Part shown: positions 7,864 to 16,076 of the stretch, piece by piece
How positions within the stretch are numbered: the first letter of the stretch is position 1
How the letters are laid out: each line of letters begins with the position of its first letter
Source: SVEL01 sp964573715
GTDB lineage: Bacteria > Bacillota > Clostridia > Lachnospirales > Lachnospiraceae
Direction of reading: 5' to 3'
Assembly (NCBI GenBank): GCA_964573715.1
Contig: CAZNKR010000010.1
Coordinates: 1-46,259 of the forward strand
Length of the DNA: 46,259 nucleotides
Notes under the pieces: generated by a model
What the model was told of the DNA's origin: nothing
Seen by the model: the letters and a program-made list of their open reading frames with translations, nothing else
The model's database searches: none
Program-made: the position numbers and the translations under genes

Positions 7864-9366
7864 ATGGGTAATACAAACGACAACAAAAATAGGGTAAAAA
7901 AAGAAAGTTCAAGCAAGAACAGTTCAAGCACTCGAAATTATTTGCTTATTTCTTTTACTTTAATTGCAATTATTTTTATATTTTTCGGTGGATTTTACTT
8001 ACTAAAAACGTATAAAATCATTGGCAACAATTCGCAAAATTCAACTGAGGAAACCACTACCAAAAAGGTCATCATTAAAAATTTTGTAGGTACACAAGAC
8101 GCAACTTTTGATGCAAATGTTTCAAAATACTATACATATGGCACAAGTCTTGATATCAGTGGTTTCATTACCAATATGGAGCTATCAGATACAGACAAAG
8201 CTTATTTAGTATTAAAGCAAGCCTATACCAATGAAGATGGCACAACAAACAGCCAGGACCTTTACCAGTTCCCATTAACTCTTACAAAAAATAATACTGG
8301 ATATGATTTTTCTTCATATGAAAAGATAAACACCGGCATTGATTTAGAACAGATACAGCCTGGTGAGTATTGTATGTTACTTAAAATCGTATCAGGAAGT
8401 CGATTAACCTATGGTAACTTATTATCTACTGCAAAACTAGATTCACTGACCTACTACTCTATTACAAAGAATGGTATAAACAATAAAATCGATTTAGCTT
8501 TTGTCAATAATGATAATACTAATAATAAAGATAATACTTCTGATGACAATTCTATTGATAATACAAATATAGCAAATAACTATTTATCACTAAACTGTGC
8601 TATATCAGCTCTCCCTGAGGATGTATATGACATTGTACTTGACCCTGGTCATGGTGGTAACGACCCAGGTGCCGTAAATGGAGATTATAATGAACGAGCT
8701 ATTACTTTAGACTATGCGCAGGCAATAAAAGCTTCATTAGAAGCAATGGGCTATAAAGTGCTTCTTACAAGAGATGGAACAGAAAGTTCAGATGAGTGGA
8801 TGGCCTACACTATGTATAATAAAGATGGGCGAGTAAATGTTGCTTGTGCTTCTAATGCAAAAATATGTCTATCATTACACTTAAACAGTAACGAAGTTAC
8901 TCTTTCCCATGGAGGTATTCAAACTTATTTTTCATGCAGAGCTGATGAATCCTTTTCTAAAACCATTGTTGATGAAATTGTTTCAACCTCTGGTGCTAAG
9001 TATTCCCCTATGAGTGCATACAAGATAGACCAAGGTATTTATACTAGAGCTTTTACCGATGGAGATATTTTAGAATCTCAAAACGCTGCTGTTAAAGATG
9101 GCTATACACCTTATAATGTAGAGCCAAACACTGACTATTATTTTATGATTCGAGAACTTGGTGGTGTAGCTACAGGAGCCTATGTTGATGGTAGAAATAC
9201 CAAATACGGTTCAAATCTTTACCGTGATAGTTTAAACGGCGTAGAGACTTGTATCATCGAACTTGGATTCATTTCAGTAGACGAGGATTTAAATCATATT
9301 CTTAATAACAAGAATAAATATGTTGATGGCATTGTTAATGGTATTATAAAAGGTATAACTAATTAA
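7864..9366 (+). CDS. Membrane-anchored N-acetylmuramoyl-L-alanine amidase (Amidase_3)
   Basis: A 500-residue protein. A charged cytoplasmic N-terminus, one membrane segment (about residues 26-47), an extracellular region of unknown fold (about 70-215), an Asn/Asp-rich linker (about 218-240) and a C-terminal Amidase_3 zinc domain (about 255-500). The zinc and catalytic residues are visible: H263 in LDPGHGG, E277 in NERAITLDYA, H339 in SLHLNS and E466 in CIIELGF. It cuts the amide bond between MurNAc and L-Ala in peptidoglycan. GGAGG lies 4 bases before the ATG. It is the only gene on the plus strand within the glycolytic region. Cell-wall-binding repeats common in this family are absent; the membrane anchor may replace them. 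Confidence 0.92.
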   Translation: MGNTNDNKNRVKKESSSKNSSSTRNYLLISFTLIAIIFIFFGGFYLLKTYKIIGNNSQNSTEETTTKKVIIKNFVGTQDATFDANVSKYYTYGTSLDISGFITNMELSDTDKAYLVLKQAYTNEDGTTNSQDLYQFPLTLTKNNTGYDFSSYEKINTGIDLEQIQPGEYCMLLKIVSGSRLTYGNLLSTAKLDSLTYYSITKNGINNKIDLAFVNNDNTNNKDNTSDDNSIDNTNIANNYLSLNCAISALPEDVYDIVLDPGHGGNDPGAVNGDYNERAITLDYAQAIKASLEAMGYKVLLTRDGTESSDEWMAYTMYNKDGRVNVACASNAKICLSLHLNSNEVTLSHGGIQTYFSCRADESFSKTIVDEIVSTSGAKYSPMSAYKIDQGIYTRAFTDGDILESQNAAVKDGYTPYNVEPNTDYYFMIRELGGVATGAYVDGRNTKYGSNLYRDSLNGVETCIIELGFISVDEDLNHILNNKNKYVDGIVNGIIKGITN

Positions 9367-9390
9367 TTTTAGTACAATGTTTAACAATTT

Positions 9391-9595
9391 TTAAAGCTAT
9401 TTTTAATTAATATTAAAGCCATTTTTAATTAATATTAAAGCCATTTTTAATTAATATTAAAGCCATTTTTAATTANNNNNNNNNNNNNNNNNNNNNNNNN
9501 NNNNNNNNNNNNNNNNNNNNNNNNNNNNNNNNNNNNNNNNNNNNNNNNNNNNNNNNNNNNNNNNNNNNNNNNNNNATATTAAAGCCATTTTAAAA
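9391..9595. repeat. 22-bp tandem repeat array interrupted by an assembly gap
   Basis: Consecutive 22-bp units start at 9391, 9413, 9435 and 9457, with the core TTAAAGCCATTTTTAATTAA, and another partial unit follows the gap at 9578. Bases 9476-9575 are 100 Ns, a conventional gap of unknown size, so the true copy number is at least five and unknown. The array lies in the 3' region of the amidase gene. No gene is seen in 9367-9707. Confidence 0.85.
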
Positions 9596-9603
9596 TAATT
9601 AAA

Positions 9604-9645
9604 AAGCTATGATTTGGTTACTTGTATGTAACTAAACCATAGCTT
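9604..9645. terminator. Bidirectional terminator between the amidase and CBS genes
   Basis: Arms AAGCTATGATTTGGTTAC and GTAACTAAACCATAGCTT form an 18-bp stem with two mismatched or wobble positions and a short loop. A T-rich tail follows on the plus strand and an A-rich stretch precedes it. It can serve the convergent genes on both sides. Just beyond (9653-9703) are three short 16-bp-like repeats of GTATNAAACTTTTTG. Confidence 0.7.
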
Positions 9646-9707
9646 TCTTTTATGTATAAAACTTTTTGCGTATGAAACTTTTTGTGTATCAAACTTTCTT
9701 TTATGTA

Positions 9708-10112
9708 TTAATCTTCGCTTTTGTTTGCTAAATAGCTAAGTAATGATTTTCTAGTAATTATACCCATGAAAAAGTTTCTATCATCCACTACTGGTACAAA
9801 ATTCTGATTCATCATATGAAACACCAGATTTTCCATAGTTTCATCCACCTTTACTGGATGGTTCCACCAATTTCTAATAATATCCTTAATCCTTGTATCA
9901 TTTTGAGAATTAAGAACTTCTCCTTTCGATCCAACAACACTCCACAAAAAATCTCCCTCACTAGCAGTGCCAACATATTCACCACTTTTTTTAATAACAG
10001 GAACAGCGGCATATTTTCTATCTTTCATCTTTTCTATTCCATCAGAAACTGTATCATCTTCAAATAAATAAAAAACATCAGCTTTATTTGTAAGAAAAAA
10101 TAATATATTCAT
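9708..10112 (-). CDS. CBS-domain pair protein
   Basis: A 134-residue protein starting MNILFFLTNKADVFYLFEDD. It consists of two tandem CBS motifs: the first around residues 15-60 (DGIEKMKDRKYAAVPVIKKSGEYVGTASEGDFL), the second around 85-130 (ETMENLVFHMMNQNFVPVVDDRNFFMGIITRKSLL). Such stand-alone pairs usually bind adenine nucleotides and regulate a partner; no partner is visible. The ATG at 10112 has AAAGGA 6 bases upstream; the longer frame from 10214 begins with unlikely AT-rich codons. It faces the amidase gene and lies downstream of the tpiA terminator. Confidence 0.9.
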   Translation of the reverse strand: MNILFFLTNKADVFYLFEDDTVSDGIEKMKDRKYAAVPVIKKSGEYVGTASEGDFLWSVVGSKGEVLNSQNDTRIKDIIRNWWNHPVKVDETMENLVFHMMNQNFVPVVDDRNFFMGIITRKSLLSYLANKSED

Positions 10113-10248
10113 AGTAATTCCTTTCTCATTTATTTTCAATAATATACTAATATTATACAACATAAAAAAATATATTAAAGTTAAATAATAATGAAAAACT
10201 GTGAAGAAAAACAATAAAGCTGAAGATTTCTTGCTGTGATATAAAAAA

Positions 10249-10273
10249 TCCCCCAGAAATAAATTCTGGGAGA
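10249..10273 (-). terminator. tpiA terminator
   Basis: TCTCCCAGAA / TTCTGGGGGA-type stem with a short loop, followed on the minus strand by TTTTTTAT. It lies 36 bases past the tpiA stop. Confidence 0.85.
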
Positions 10274-10308
10274 TTAAAAATCTTACATATATTATTTTTC
10301 AATAGGAA

Positions 10309-11061
10309 CTATTTATTGTAGTTTACGATCTTACCGAAATCTGGCTTTAATGAAGCACCACCAACTAAACCACCATCAATATCTGCCTGAGCAAATAATT
10401 CTGGAGCACTAGCTGCTGAAACACTTCCGCCGTACTGAATACGAATAGCTGCTGCTGTAGCTTCATCATAGATTTCACCGATACATACACGAATTGCCGA
10501 ACAAACTTCTTGAGCCTGTTCTGTTGTAGCAACCTTGCCTGTTCCGATAGCCCAGATTGGCTCATATGCGATAACAGCTGTCTTAGCCTGATCTGCTGAT
10601 ACATTTAAGAAAGCAATCTTAATCTGCTGACGAATCCAGTCGATAGTAATTCCCTGTTCTCTCTGTGTTAATGATTCTCCACAGCAAACGATAGGTGTAA
10701 TACCATGCTCAAAAGCCTTTAAAACTTTTTTATTAACTGTTTCATCAGATTCAGCGAAGTATTCTCTTCTTTCTGAATGTCCAATAATAACATATTTAAC
10801 GCCTGCATCTACAAGCATGTTTGGAGCGATTTCTCCAGTATAAGCGCCACTTTCTTCATAGTACATATTTTCTGCGCCGATACAAATATTACTGCCCTTA
10901 GCTGCTTCCATTGCTGGAATAATAGAGATTGCTGGTACGCAGAAAACTACGTCAACATCTTCATTTGCTACTAATGGTTTTAATTCATTTACTAATGCTA
11001 CTGCTTCACTTGGAGTCTTATTCATCTTCCAGTTACCAGCAATGATTTTCTTTCTTGCCAT
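10309..11061 (-). CDS. tpiA: Triosephosphate isomerase
   Basis: A 250-residue TIM barrel, the normal length. It interconverts dihydroxyacetone phosphate and glyceraldehyde-3-phosphate. Active-site residues are K12 in GNWKMNK, H95 in IGHSERR and E167 in AYEPIWAIGTG, with the phosphate loop GGSVSAASAPEL near 210-220. GGAG lies 8 bases before the ATG. It follows pgk by 86 bases without a true terminator between, so the two are probably co-transcribed. Confidence 0.98.
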   Translation of the reverse strand: MARKKIIAGNWKMNKTPSEAVALVNELKPLVANEDVDVVFCVPAISIIPAMEAAKGSNICIGAENMYYEESGAYTGEIAPNMLVDAGVKYVIIGHSERREYFAESDETVNKKVLKAFEHGITPIVCCGESLTQREQGITIDWIRQQIKIAFLNVSADQAKTAVIAYEPIWAIGTGKVATTEQAQEVCSAIRVCIGEIYDEATAAAIRIQYGGSVSAASAPELFAQADIDGGLVGGASLKPDFGKIVNYNK

Positions 11062-11100
11062 GATTGTATCTCCTGTTAAAATTTATTTTTTTCAGTTAGG

Positions 11101-11149
11101 TCGCCTTAGGGCGAGCAAACTGTTAATCAAATATCTTCGATATTTGATT
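11101..11149 (-). other. Two hairpins in the pgk-tpiA spacer
   Basis: TCGCC-TTAG-GGCGA (11101-11114) and an 11-bp stem AATCAAATATC / GATATTTGATT with a 3-base loop (11125-11149), the latter overlapping the pgk stop codon. Neither is followed by a T run on the minus strand, so they look like mRNA processing or stability elements rather than terminators. Confidence 0.55.
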
Positions 11150-12344
11150 ATTTATCATTAGCGGCTGCTACGCCTGGAAGTTCTTTGCCTTCAAGGAATT
11201 CAAGGGAAGCTCCACCACCTGTTGAAATATGAGTCATCTTATCGCCAAATCCTAATGTATTTACAGCTGCTGCTGAATCACCACCACCGATGATAGTTGT
11301 TCCTTCAACTTCTGTTAAAGCCTTAGCTACAGCGATTGTACCCTTTGCAAAGTTAGGCATTTCAAAACATCCCATTGGTCCGTTCCAAACTACTGTCTTA
11401 GCATCTTTAACTGCATTTGCAAAGATTTCTGATGTCTTAGGTCCGATATCAAGACCTTCCATATCAGCTGGGATTTCGCCACGGCCAACAACTTTGAAGT
11501 TTGCATCATTTGAGAATGCATCAGCTACTACTGTATCAACAGGAATAAGTAACTTAACGCCCTTTTCTTCAGCTTTCTTCATCATATTTACTGCATATTC
11601 TTTATAATCTTCTTCAAGTAATGATTTACCAACTTCTTCGCCTAAACCAGCCATGAATGTATAAGCCATACCACCACCGATAATAAGTGTATCTACTTTA
11701 TCAAGTAAATTTTCGATAACTGAAATCTTAGATGAAACCTTTGCACCACCAAGAATTGCTACGAATGGTCTAACTGGGCTATTTACAGCATTTCCTAAGA
11801 AATCAATTTCCTTCTGCATTAAATATCCAACTACAGCAGTATCAACGAACTGTGTAACACCTACATTTGAACAATGAGCTCTATGAGCTGTACCAAAAGC
11901 ATCATTAACAAATACATCACAAAGTGAAGCTAATTCTTTACTGAATGCTTCGCCATTCTTTGTTTCTTCTGCTCTATAACGAGTGTTCTCAAGAAGAACT
12001 ACATCGCCATTGTTCATAGCTTCAACAGCAGCTTTTGCATTTGCTCCAACAACTTCTGCGTCTGCAGCAAATTTAACTTCCTGTCCTAAAAGCTCTGTTA
12101 ATCTCTTTGCAACTGGTGCTAAAGATAACTCTGGCTTTGGCTCTCCCTTAGGTTTACCAAGATGTGAGCAAAGGATAACCTTTCCTCCGTCTGCGATTAA
12201 CTTCTTGATTGTAGGTAATGCAGCAACAAGACGGTTCTCATCTGTTATATTTAATTCTGCATCAAGTGGTACATTGAAATCACAACGTACTAAAACTCTC
12301 TTACCATTAACATTAATGTCATCTACTGATTTTTTATTAAGCAT
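11148..12344 (-). CDS. pgk: Phosphoglycerate kinase
   Basis: A 398-residue two-domain kinase. It transfers phosphate from 1,3-bisphosphoglycerate to ADP. The N-terminal RVLVRCDFNVPLD (about residues 16-28), the substrate-binding region around LCSHLGKPKGE and ENTRYRAEE, and the C-terminal nucleotide loop IIGGGDSAAAVNTLG (about 353-367) are intact. AAAGGA lies about 9 bases before the ATG. It is upstream of tpiA; a strong terminator separates it from gap, so its expression can be uncoupled from gap. Confidence 0.98.
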   Translation of the reverse strand: MLNKKSVDDINVNGKRVLVRCDFNVPLDAELNITDENRLVAALPTIKKLIADGGKVILCSHLGKPKGEPKPELSLAPVAKRLTELLGQEVKFAADAEVVGANAKAAVEAMNNGDVVLLENTRYRAEETKNGEAFSKELASLCDVFVNDAFGTAHRAHCSNVGVTQFVDTAVVGYLMQKEIDFLGNAVNSPVRPFVAILGGAKVSSKISVIENLLDKVDTLIIGGGMAYTFMAGLGEEVGKSLLEEDYKEYAVNMMKKAEEKGVKLLIPVDTVVADAFSNDANFKVVGRGEIPADMEGLDIGPKTSEIFANAVKDAKTVVWNGPMGCFEMPNFAKGTIAVAKALTEVEGTTIIGGGDSAAAVNTLGFGDKMTHISTGGGASLEFLEGKELPGVAAANDK

Positions 12345-12467
12345 TTTATTGTTCCTTTCAAAAATATAATTTTATGTCTTAAATTACAAGACTTATTTAC
12401 GTAAGCATCAATCGAAAGAATATCGATATGGCATTATAAAAGTAGTTTGCACTACAGAAAAAAATAA

Positions 12468-12494
12468 AGGGCCCGGTCCATAAGACCGGACCCT
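12468..12494 (-). terminator. gap terminator
   Basis: AGGGTCCGGTC-TTATG-GACCGGGCCCT on the minus strand, an 11-bp GC-rich stem with one mismatch, followed by TTTATTTTTTT. It lies about 40 bases past the gap stop. Confidence 0.9.
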
Positions 12495-12533
12495 AAAGGA
12501 TCTTATAAATCCATATGGTCTGTTAGACTATAA

Positions 12534-13550
12534 TTAAGCTAATTCTGAGAAGTACTTAATTGTTCTAACCATCTGGCTTGTGTATGAGTTTTCATTATCA
12601 TACCAAGAAACAACCTGAACTTCATATAAATCGTCTGTGATCTTAGAAACCATTGTCTGAGTAGAATCAAATAATGAACCAAATCTGATACCAACAACGT
12701 CTGAAGAAACGATTAAGTCTTCATTGTAACCAAATGATTCTGAAGCAGCAGCCTTCATAGCAGCATTGATTCCATCAACTGTTACGTCTGTTCCCTTAAC
12801 TACAGCTGTAAGAATAGTTGTAGATCCTGTAGGAACTGGAACTCTCTGTGCAGATCCGATTAACTTGCCGTTTAATTCTGGGATAACTAAACCGATAGCT
12901 TTTGCAGCACCTGTTGAGTTAGGTACGATATTAACTGCAGCAGCTCTTGCTCTTCTGAAGTCACCTTTTCTATGTGGTCCATCAAGTACCATCTGATCGC
13001 CTGTGTAAGCATGGATTGTAGACATGATACCAGACTGGATTGGAGCATAGTCATTAAGTGCTTTAGCCATAGGAGCTAAACAGTTTGTTGTACAAGATGC
13101 AGCTGAGATAATAGTATCTTCTGCTGTTAATGTGTTCTCATTTACTGAGAATACGATTGTCTTAAGATCATTTCCAGCTGGAGCTGAAATAACAACCTTC
13201 TTTGCACCTGCATCGATATGTGCCTGAGATTTAGCCTTTGATACATAGAAACCTGTACACTCAAGAACTACATCAACACCGATCTCGCCCCAAGGAAGCT
13301 TAGAAGCATCTGCTTCTGCGTAGATCTTAATTTCTTTGCCGTCTACTACGATAGAGCTTTCTTTAGCTTCAACTGTATCAGCTAAAGCATATCTGCCCTG
13401 TGATGAATCATACTTTAATAAATGTGCTAACATAGATGGATTTGTTAAGTCGTTGATAGCAACAACTTCATATCCTTCTGCTCCGAACATCTGTCTGAAT
13501 GCAAGACGTCCGATACGTCCAAAACCGTTAATTGCAACTTTTACTGCCAT
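12534..13550 (-). CDS. gap: Glyceraldehyde-3-phosphate dehydrogenase, type I
   Basis: A 338-residue protein. It oxidises glyceraldehyde-3-phosphate to 1,3-bisphosphoglycerate. The Rossmann motif INGFGRIGR (residues 7-15), D34 in AINDLT (favouring NAD over NADP), the catalytic C153 in SAASCTTNCLAP and the C-terminal SWYDNENSYTSQMV are all present. AGGAGG lies upstream of the ATG with a slightly long spacing (11 bases). It is driven by a near-consensus promoter at 13648-13620. Confidence 0.98.
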   Translation of the reverse strand: MAVKVAINGFGRIGRLAFRQMFGAEGYEVVAINDLTNPSMLAHLLKYDSSQGRYALADTVEAKESSIVVDGKEIKIYAEADASKLPWGEIGVDVVLECTGFYVSKAKSQAHIDAGAKKVVISAPAGNDLKTIVFSVNENTLTAEDTIISAASCTTNCLAPMAKALNDYAPIQSGIMSTIHAYTGDQMVLDGPHRKGDFRRARAAAVNIVPNSTGAAKAIGLVIPELNGKLIGSAQRVPVPTGSTTILTAVVKGTDVTVDGINAAMKAAASESFGYNEDLIVSSDVVGIRFGSLFDSTQTMVSKITDDLYEVQVVSWYDNENSYTSQMVRTIKYFSELA

Positions 13551-13619
13551 TGTTATATATTCCTCCTAATTGAAAAATAAAATTTTGTAAGATTGTTAAA
13601 AATTAATCTAACTAGGGAT

Positions 13620-13648
13620 ATTTTACCTAATTTGTTTGAAAATATCAA
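13620..13648 (-). promoter_or_regulatory. gap promoter
   Basis: TTGATA (13648-13643), a 17-bp spacer and TAAAAT (13625-13620) on the minus strand, giving a leader of about 65 bases before gap. Confidence 0.7.
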
Positions 13649-13674
13649 GAGTATTTTTAATCTATTTTACACTG

Positions 13675-13704
13675 TTTACAAATTCTAATTAAATGTGCTA
13701 ATAT
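13675..13704 (+). promoter_or_regulatory. Promoter of the PHP phosphatase gene
   Basis: TTTACA (13675-13680), an 18-bp spacer and TAATAT (13699-13704), back to back with the gap promoter in the divergent spacer. Confidence 0.5.
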
Positions 13705-13756
13705 TTTAGTGAAAATCAATTTCATTTTTGTTAATAATTTCACAGGAGGAACACAT

Positions 13757-14557
13757 ATGCTAGCTGATTTACATTTACACACACACTTCTCCCCTGACAG
13801 TACTTCCAATCCAGAGGATGTTATTCTTAAGGCAATAGAACTTAAGTTGCCTTATATATGTTTTACCGATCACAATGACTTCGACTACGAAGATGATACC
13901 TTTCAGCTTGATTATGAAGCTTATTTTGAACATATGCATTTACTTAAAGAAAAGTATACTAGACAAATAAATATTCTAATTGGTGTTGAACAAGGCTTAG
14001 AAGCATCTAAAAAAGAAAAAATTACTCCCTTTCTTCAAAGAAAACCTTATGATTTTATTATAGGCTCTTCTCATATGGTTAACGGTATTGACCCATATTA
14101 TCCACGTTTTTTTGAAAATCGTAGTACCAACGATGCTATTTGTGAATATTTTCAGTCAATTCTTGATAATCTTAAGGTATATGATGATTTTGATGTATAT
14201 GGTCATCTTGATTATGTAATTAGATATCCTAAAAATCAGGATTTTGAATATAGCTATGAAAAATATGCCTCTTATCTTGAACCTATACTTAAAACAATTA
14301 TCAACAAAGGTAAAGGAATTGAACTAAACACTGGTGGATTTCGTTCTTCCATCCACAATTCCAATCCGTCATTAGAAATACTTAAAAAATACAAGGAATT
14401 TGGTGGAAGCATTATTACCGTAGGCTCAGATGCACATACAATCAATGATATAGCAAGTCATTTTGATTTAGCAAAAAAATATTTATTAGATGCAGGTTTT
14501 AACTACATGAATATATTTATCAATAGAAAGCCAATAAAAATCTCCATTGTGAATTAA
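13757..14557 (+). CDS. PHP-domain phosphatase, histidinol-phosphatase (HisJ)-like
   Basis: A 266-residue protein starting MLADLHLHTHFSPDS, the first metal-binding motif of the PHP fold (HxH). Other metal ligands appear in FTDHNDF (about residue 36-42), GVEQGLE (about 77-83), GSSHMVNG (about 104) and near the end in GSDAHTINDIASHFD. This is the pattern of HisJ/HisK-type histidinol phosphatases, but no his genes are nearby, so the substrate is open. AGGAGG lies 7 bases before the ATG at 13757; the frame is open 48 bases further upstream but lacks a ribosome site there. A terminator overlaps the stop codon. Confidence 0.85.
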   Translation: MLADLHLHTHFSPDSTSNPEDVILKAIELKLPYICFTDHNDFDYEDDTFQLDYEAYFEHMHLLKEKYTRQINILIGVEQGLEASKKEKITPFLQRKPYDFIIGSSHMVNGIDPYYPRFFENRSTNDAICEYFQSILDNLKVYDDFDVYGHLDYVIRYPKNQDFEYSYEKYASYLEPILKTIINKGKGIELNTGGFRSSIHNSNPSLEILKKYKEFGGSIITVGSDAHTINDIASHFDLAKKYLLDAGFNYMNIFINRKPIKISIVN

Positions 14558-14581
14558 TTTCACAATGGAGTATTCTTTTTT
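14542..14581 (+). terminator. PHP gene terminator
   Basis: A stem of about 12 bp, CTCCATTGTGAA / TTCACAATGGAG, with the gene's own TAA in the loop, followed by TATTCTTTTTTT. Coding sequence and terminator overlap. Confidence 0.85.
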
Positions 14582-14605
14582 TCTTTATAAGTTTCTATAT
14601 GCTAC

Positions 14606-14852
14606 TTAGATAACATCATCATCGTCATCATTCATTTCATATTTAATGATTATTTTTCCATCTTCTACCTTAATGGTCAACTTTACAAATACATTAAATG
14701 AGAATTGTAATTGCTTCATCGTTAAGATTATAATCAAAATATGCATTATAAATATCTGTAAAGCCATCTGCCCTTTGCTTCATTTTTTCAGACTCATCAT
14801 TATAACTATAGGTATTCATAGTTATTAAATCTTTTTTTAAATCATAGTTCAT
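14606..14852 (-). pseudogene. Small acidic protein gene split by a frameshift
   Basis: The first frame (14852-14694) encodes 52 residues beginning MNYDLKKDLITMNTYSYNDE. A second frame (14719-14606), shifted by one base, continues QLQFSFNVFVKLTIKVEDGK and ends NDDDDDVI. Joined, they would make a protein of about 82 residues. AAGGAG (overlapping the stop of the upstream aldolase gene) lies 8 bases before the ATG, so the gene is in the same operon. I do not recognise the family. The break could be a true mutation, a sequencing error or two overlapping small genes. Confidence 0.55.
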
Positions 14853-14863
14853 TTTGAAACTCC

Positions 14864-15844
14864 TTACTCATTGTCTAGAAGTTCCTGATAAAACTTTGAA
14901 AAATCCTCTCTTTTTTCTCCAATAAAACTTATTGCTGTTCTAGGATGACTATTTAAAATACCTGTAAGTAAATAAGGTATGTCATATCCCCATACATTTC
15001 CTTCTGCTTTAATGGCACCAATATGTTTTTCTACTAAATCCATGATAGGAACAATATTGTACTTTGGATTTCTAAGAAAACCTAAAAGAGTTTCCATAAA
15101 GCAATTTCCTGCTCCTCTTCCCATACCGGAAACTGTTGCATCAAGGAAACTTGCTCCATTTCTGAGAGCTTCAATAGTATTTGCAAACGCTAACTGCTGA
15201 TTATTGTGAGCATGCATACCTATTGTTTTATTGTACTTTGTTGCAATGTTCATATATTTGTCAGTAAGTTTTTCTATCTGTTCTGGATAAAAACTTCCAA
15301 AGCTATCAACAAGGTAAATTGTATCAACTCCGGATTTACCTAATAACTCAAGTCCGTTGTCTAAATCTTCGTCATTTACCTTAGAAACTGCCATAATATT
15401 TACCGTGGTTTCATAACCTTTTGCCTTAGCATCTTCTATCATTTCGATAGCAGTCGGTATTTGGTGAATATAACACGCAGTTCTAATTAAATCAATAGCT
15501 GAATCTTTTCTATCAATGATATCATTTTTGTAATCTGTTCTTCCAACATCTGACATTACTGATATTTTTAAATTTGTATTGTTGTCACCAACAATATTTC
15601 TAATAGCGTCTTCATCACAAAACTTCCAAGCTCCGAAATCCTTAGGATCAAATACTTCCTTTGAAGCCTTATATCCAAATTCCATATAATCTACGCCAGC
15701 TTTTATATTTGCATTATAAAGGTCTTTAACAAATTCATCGCTAAATCTGAAATTATTAACAAGACCTCCGTCTCTTAATGTACAATCTACAACCTTGATG
15801 TCTGGTCTGTAAGATACTAATGTTCCAATTTTTGTGTCGTCCAT
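14864..15844 (-). CDS. DRE-TIM metallolyase family aldolase
   Basis: A 326-residue HMGL-like TIM barrel. The DRE-type motif DCTLRDGGLVNNF (about residues 20-32) binds metal and substrate enolate, and the metal ligands HAHNN (about 212-216) are intact. The family includes 4-hydroxy-2-oxovalerate aldolase and HMG-CoA lyase; this shorter version with no regulatory domain resembles proteins annotated as aldolase catalytic domain-containing in Clostridia. The substrate cannot be fixed. GGAGG lies 9 bases before the ATG. It is first in a short operon with the frameshifted small gene. Confidence 0.82.
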   Translation of the reverse strand: MDDTKIGTLVSYRPDIKVVDCTLRDGGLVNNFRFSDEFVKDLYNANIKAGVDYMEFGYKASKEVFDPKDFGAWKFCDEDAIRNIVGDNNTNLKISVMSDVGRTDYKNDIIDRKDSAIDLIRTACYIHQIPTAIEMIEDAKAKGYETTVNIMAVSKVNDEDLDNGLELLGKSGVDTIYLVDSFGSFYPEQIEKLTDKYMNIATKYNKTIGMHAHNNQQLAFANTIEALRNGASFLDATVSGMGRGAGNCFMETLLGFLRNPKYNIVPIMDLVEKHIGAIKAEGNVWGYDIPYLLTGILNSHPRTAISFIGEKREDFSKFYQELLDNE

Positions 15845-15986
15845 TTTACAATTCCTCCAATTTTATTAGCACATAACTTTAAATTGATAAAGTCTTTACA
15901 TAGAATATACCAAGATTCTATTTTTGTCAACTACTTTTTTAATGCAATTAAATAAAGTACCTTTTAAATACATTTTAAAATCGGGT

Positions 15987-16041
15987 ACAAAAAAACCGAC
16001 CTACAAAAATTAGATTTTAATCTAACTTTTGAGGATCGGTT
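15987..16041 (-). terminator. yebC terminator
   Basis: A long stem with AACCGATCCTCAAAAGTTAGA against TCTAATTTTTGTAGGTCGGTT (a few mismatches), followed on the minus strand by TTTTTTT. It begins 36 bases past the yebC stop. Confidence 0.85.
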
Positions 16042-16076
16042 AAAAGACAACGGTCTTTACATTTTAATATAAGAAT

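Noticed and set aside
7640..7927. 95-codon minus-strand frame opposite the amidase start
   Set aside because: It covers the 24-bp tandem repeats, has a low-complexity I/F/L composition and no ribosome site, and opposes a well-supported gene.
9391..9475. CRISPR or phage attachment site
   Set aside because: Units are directly adjacent at 22 bp without spacers, and no integrase or phage gene is near.
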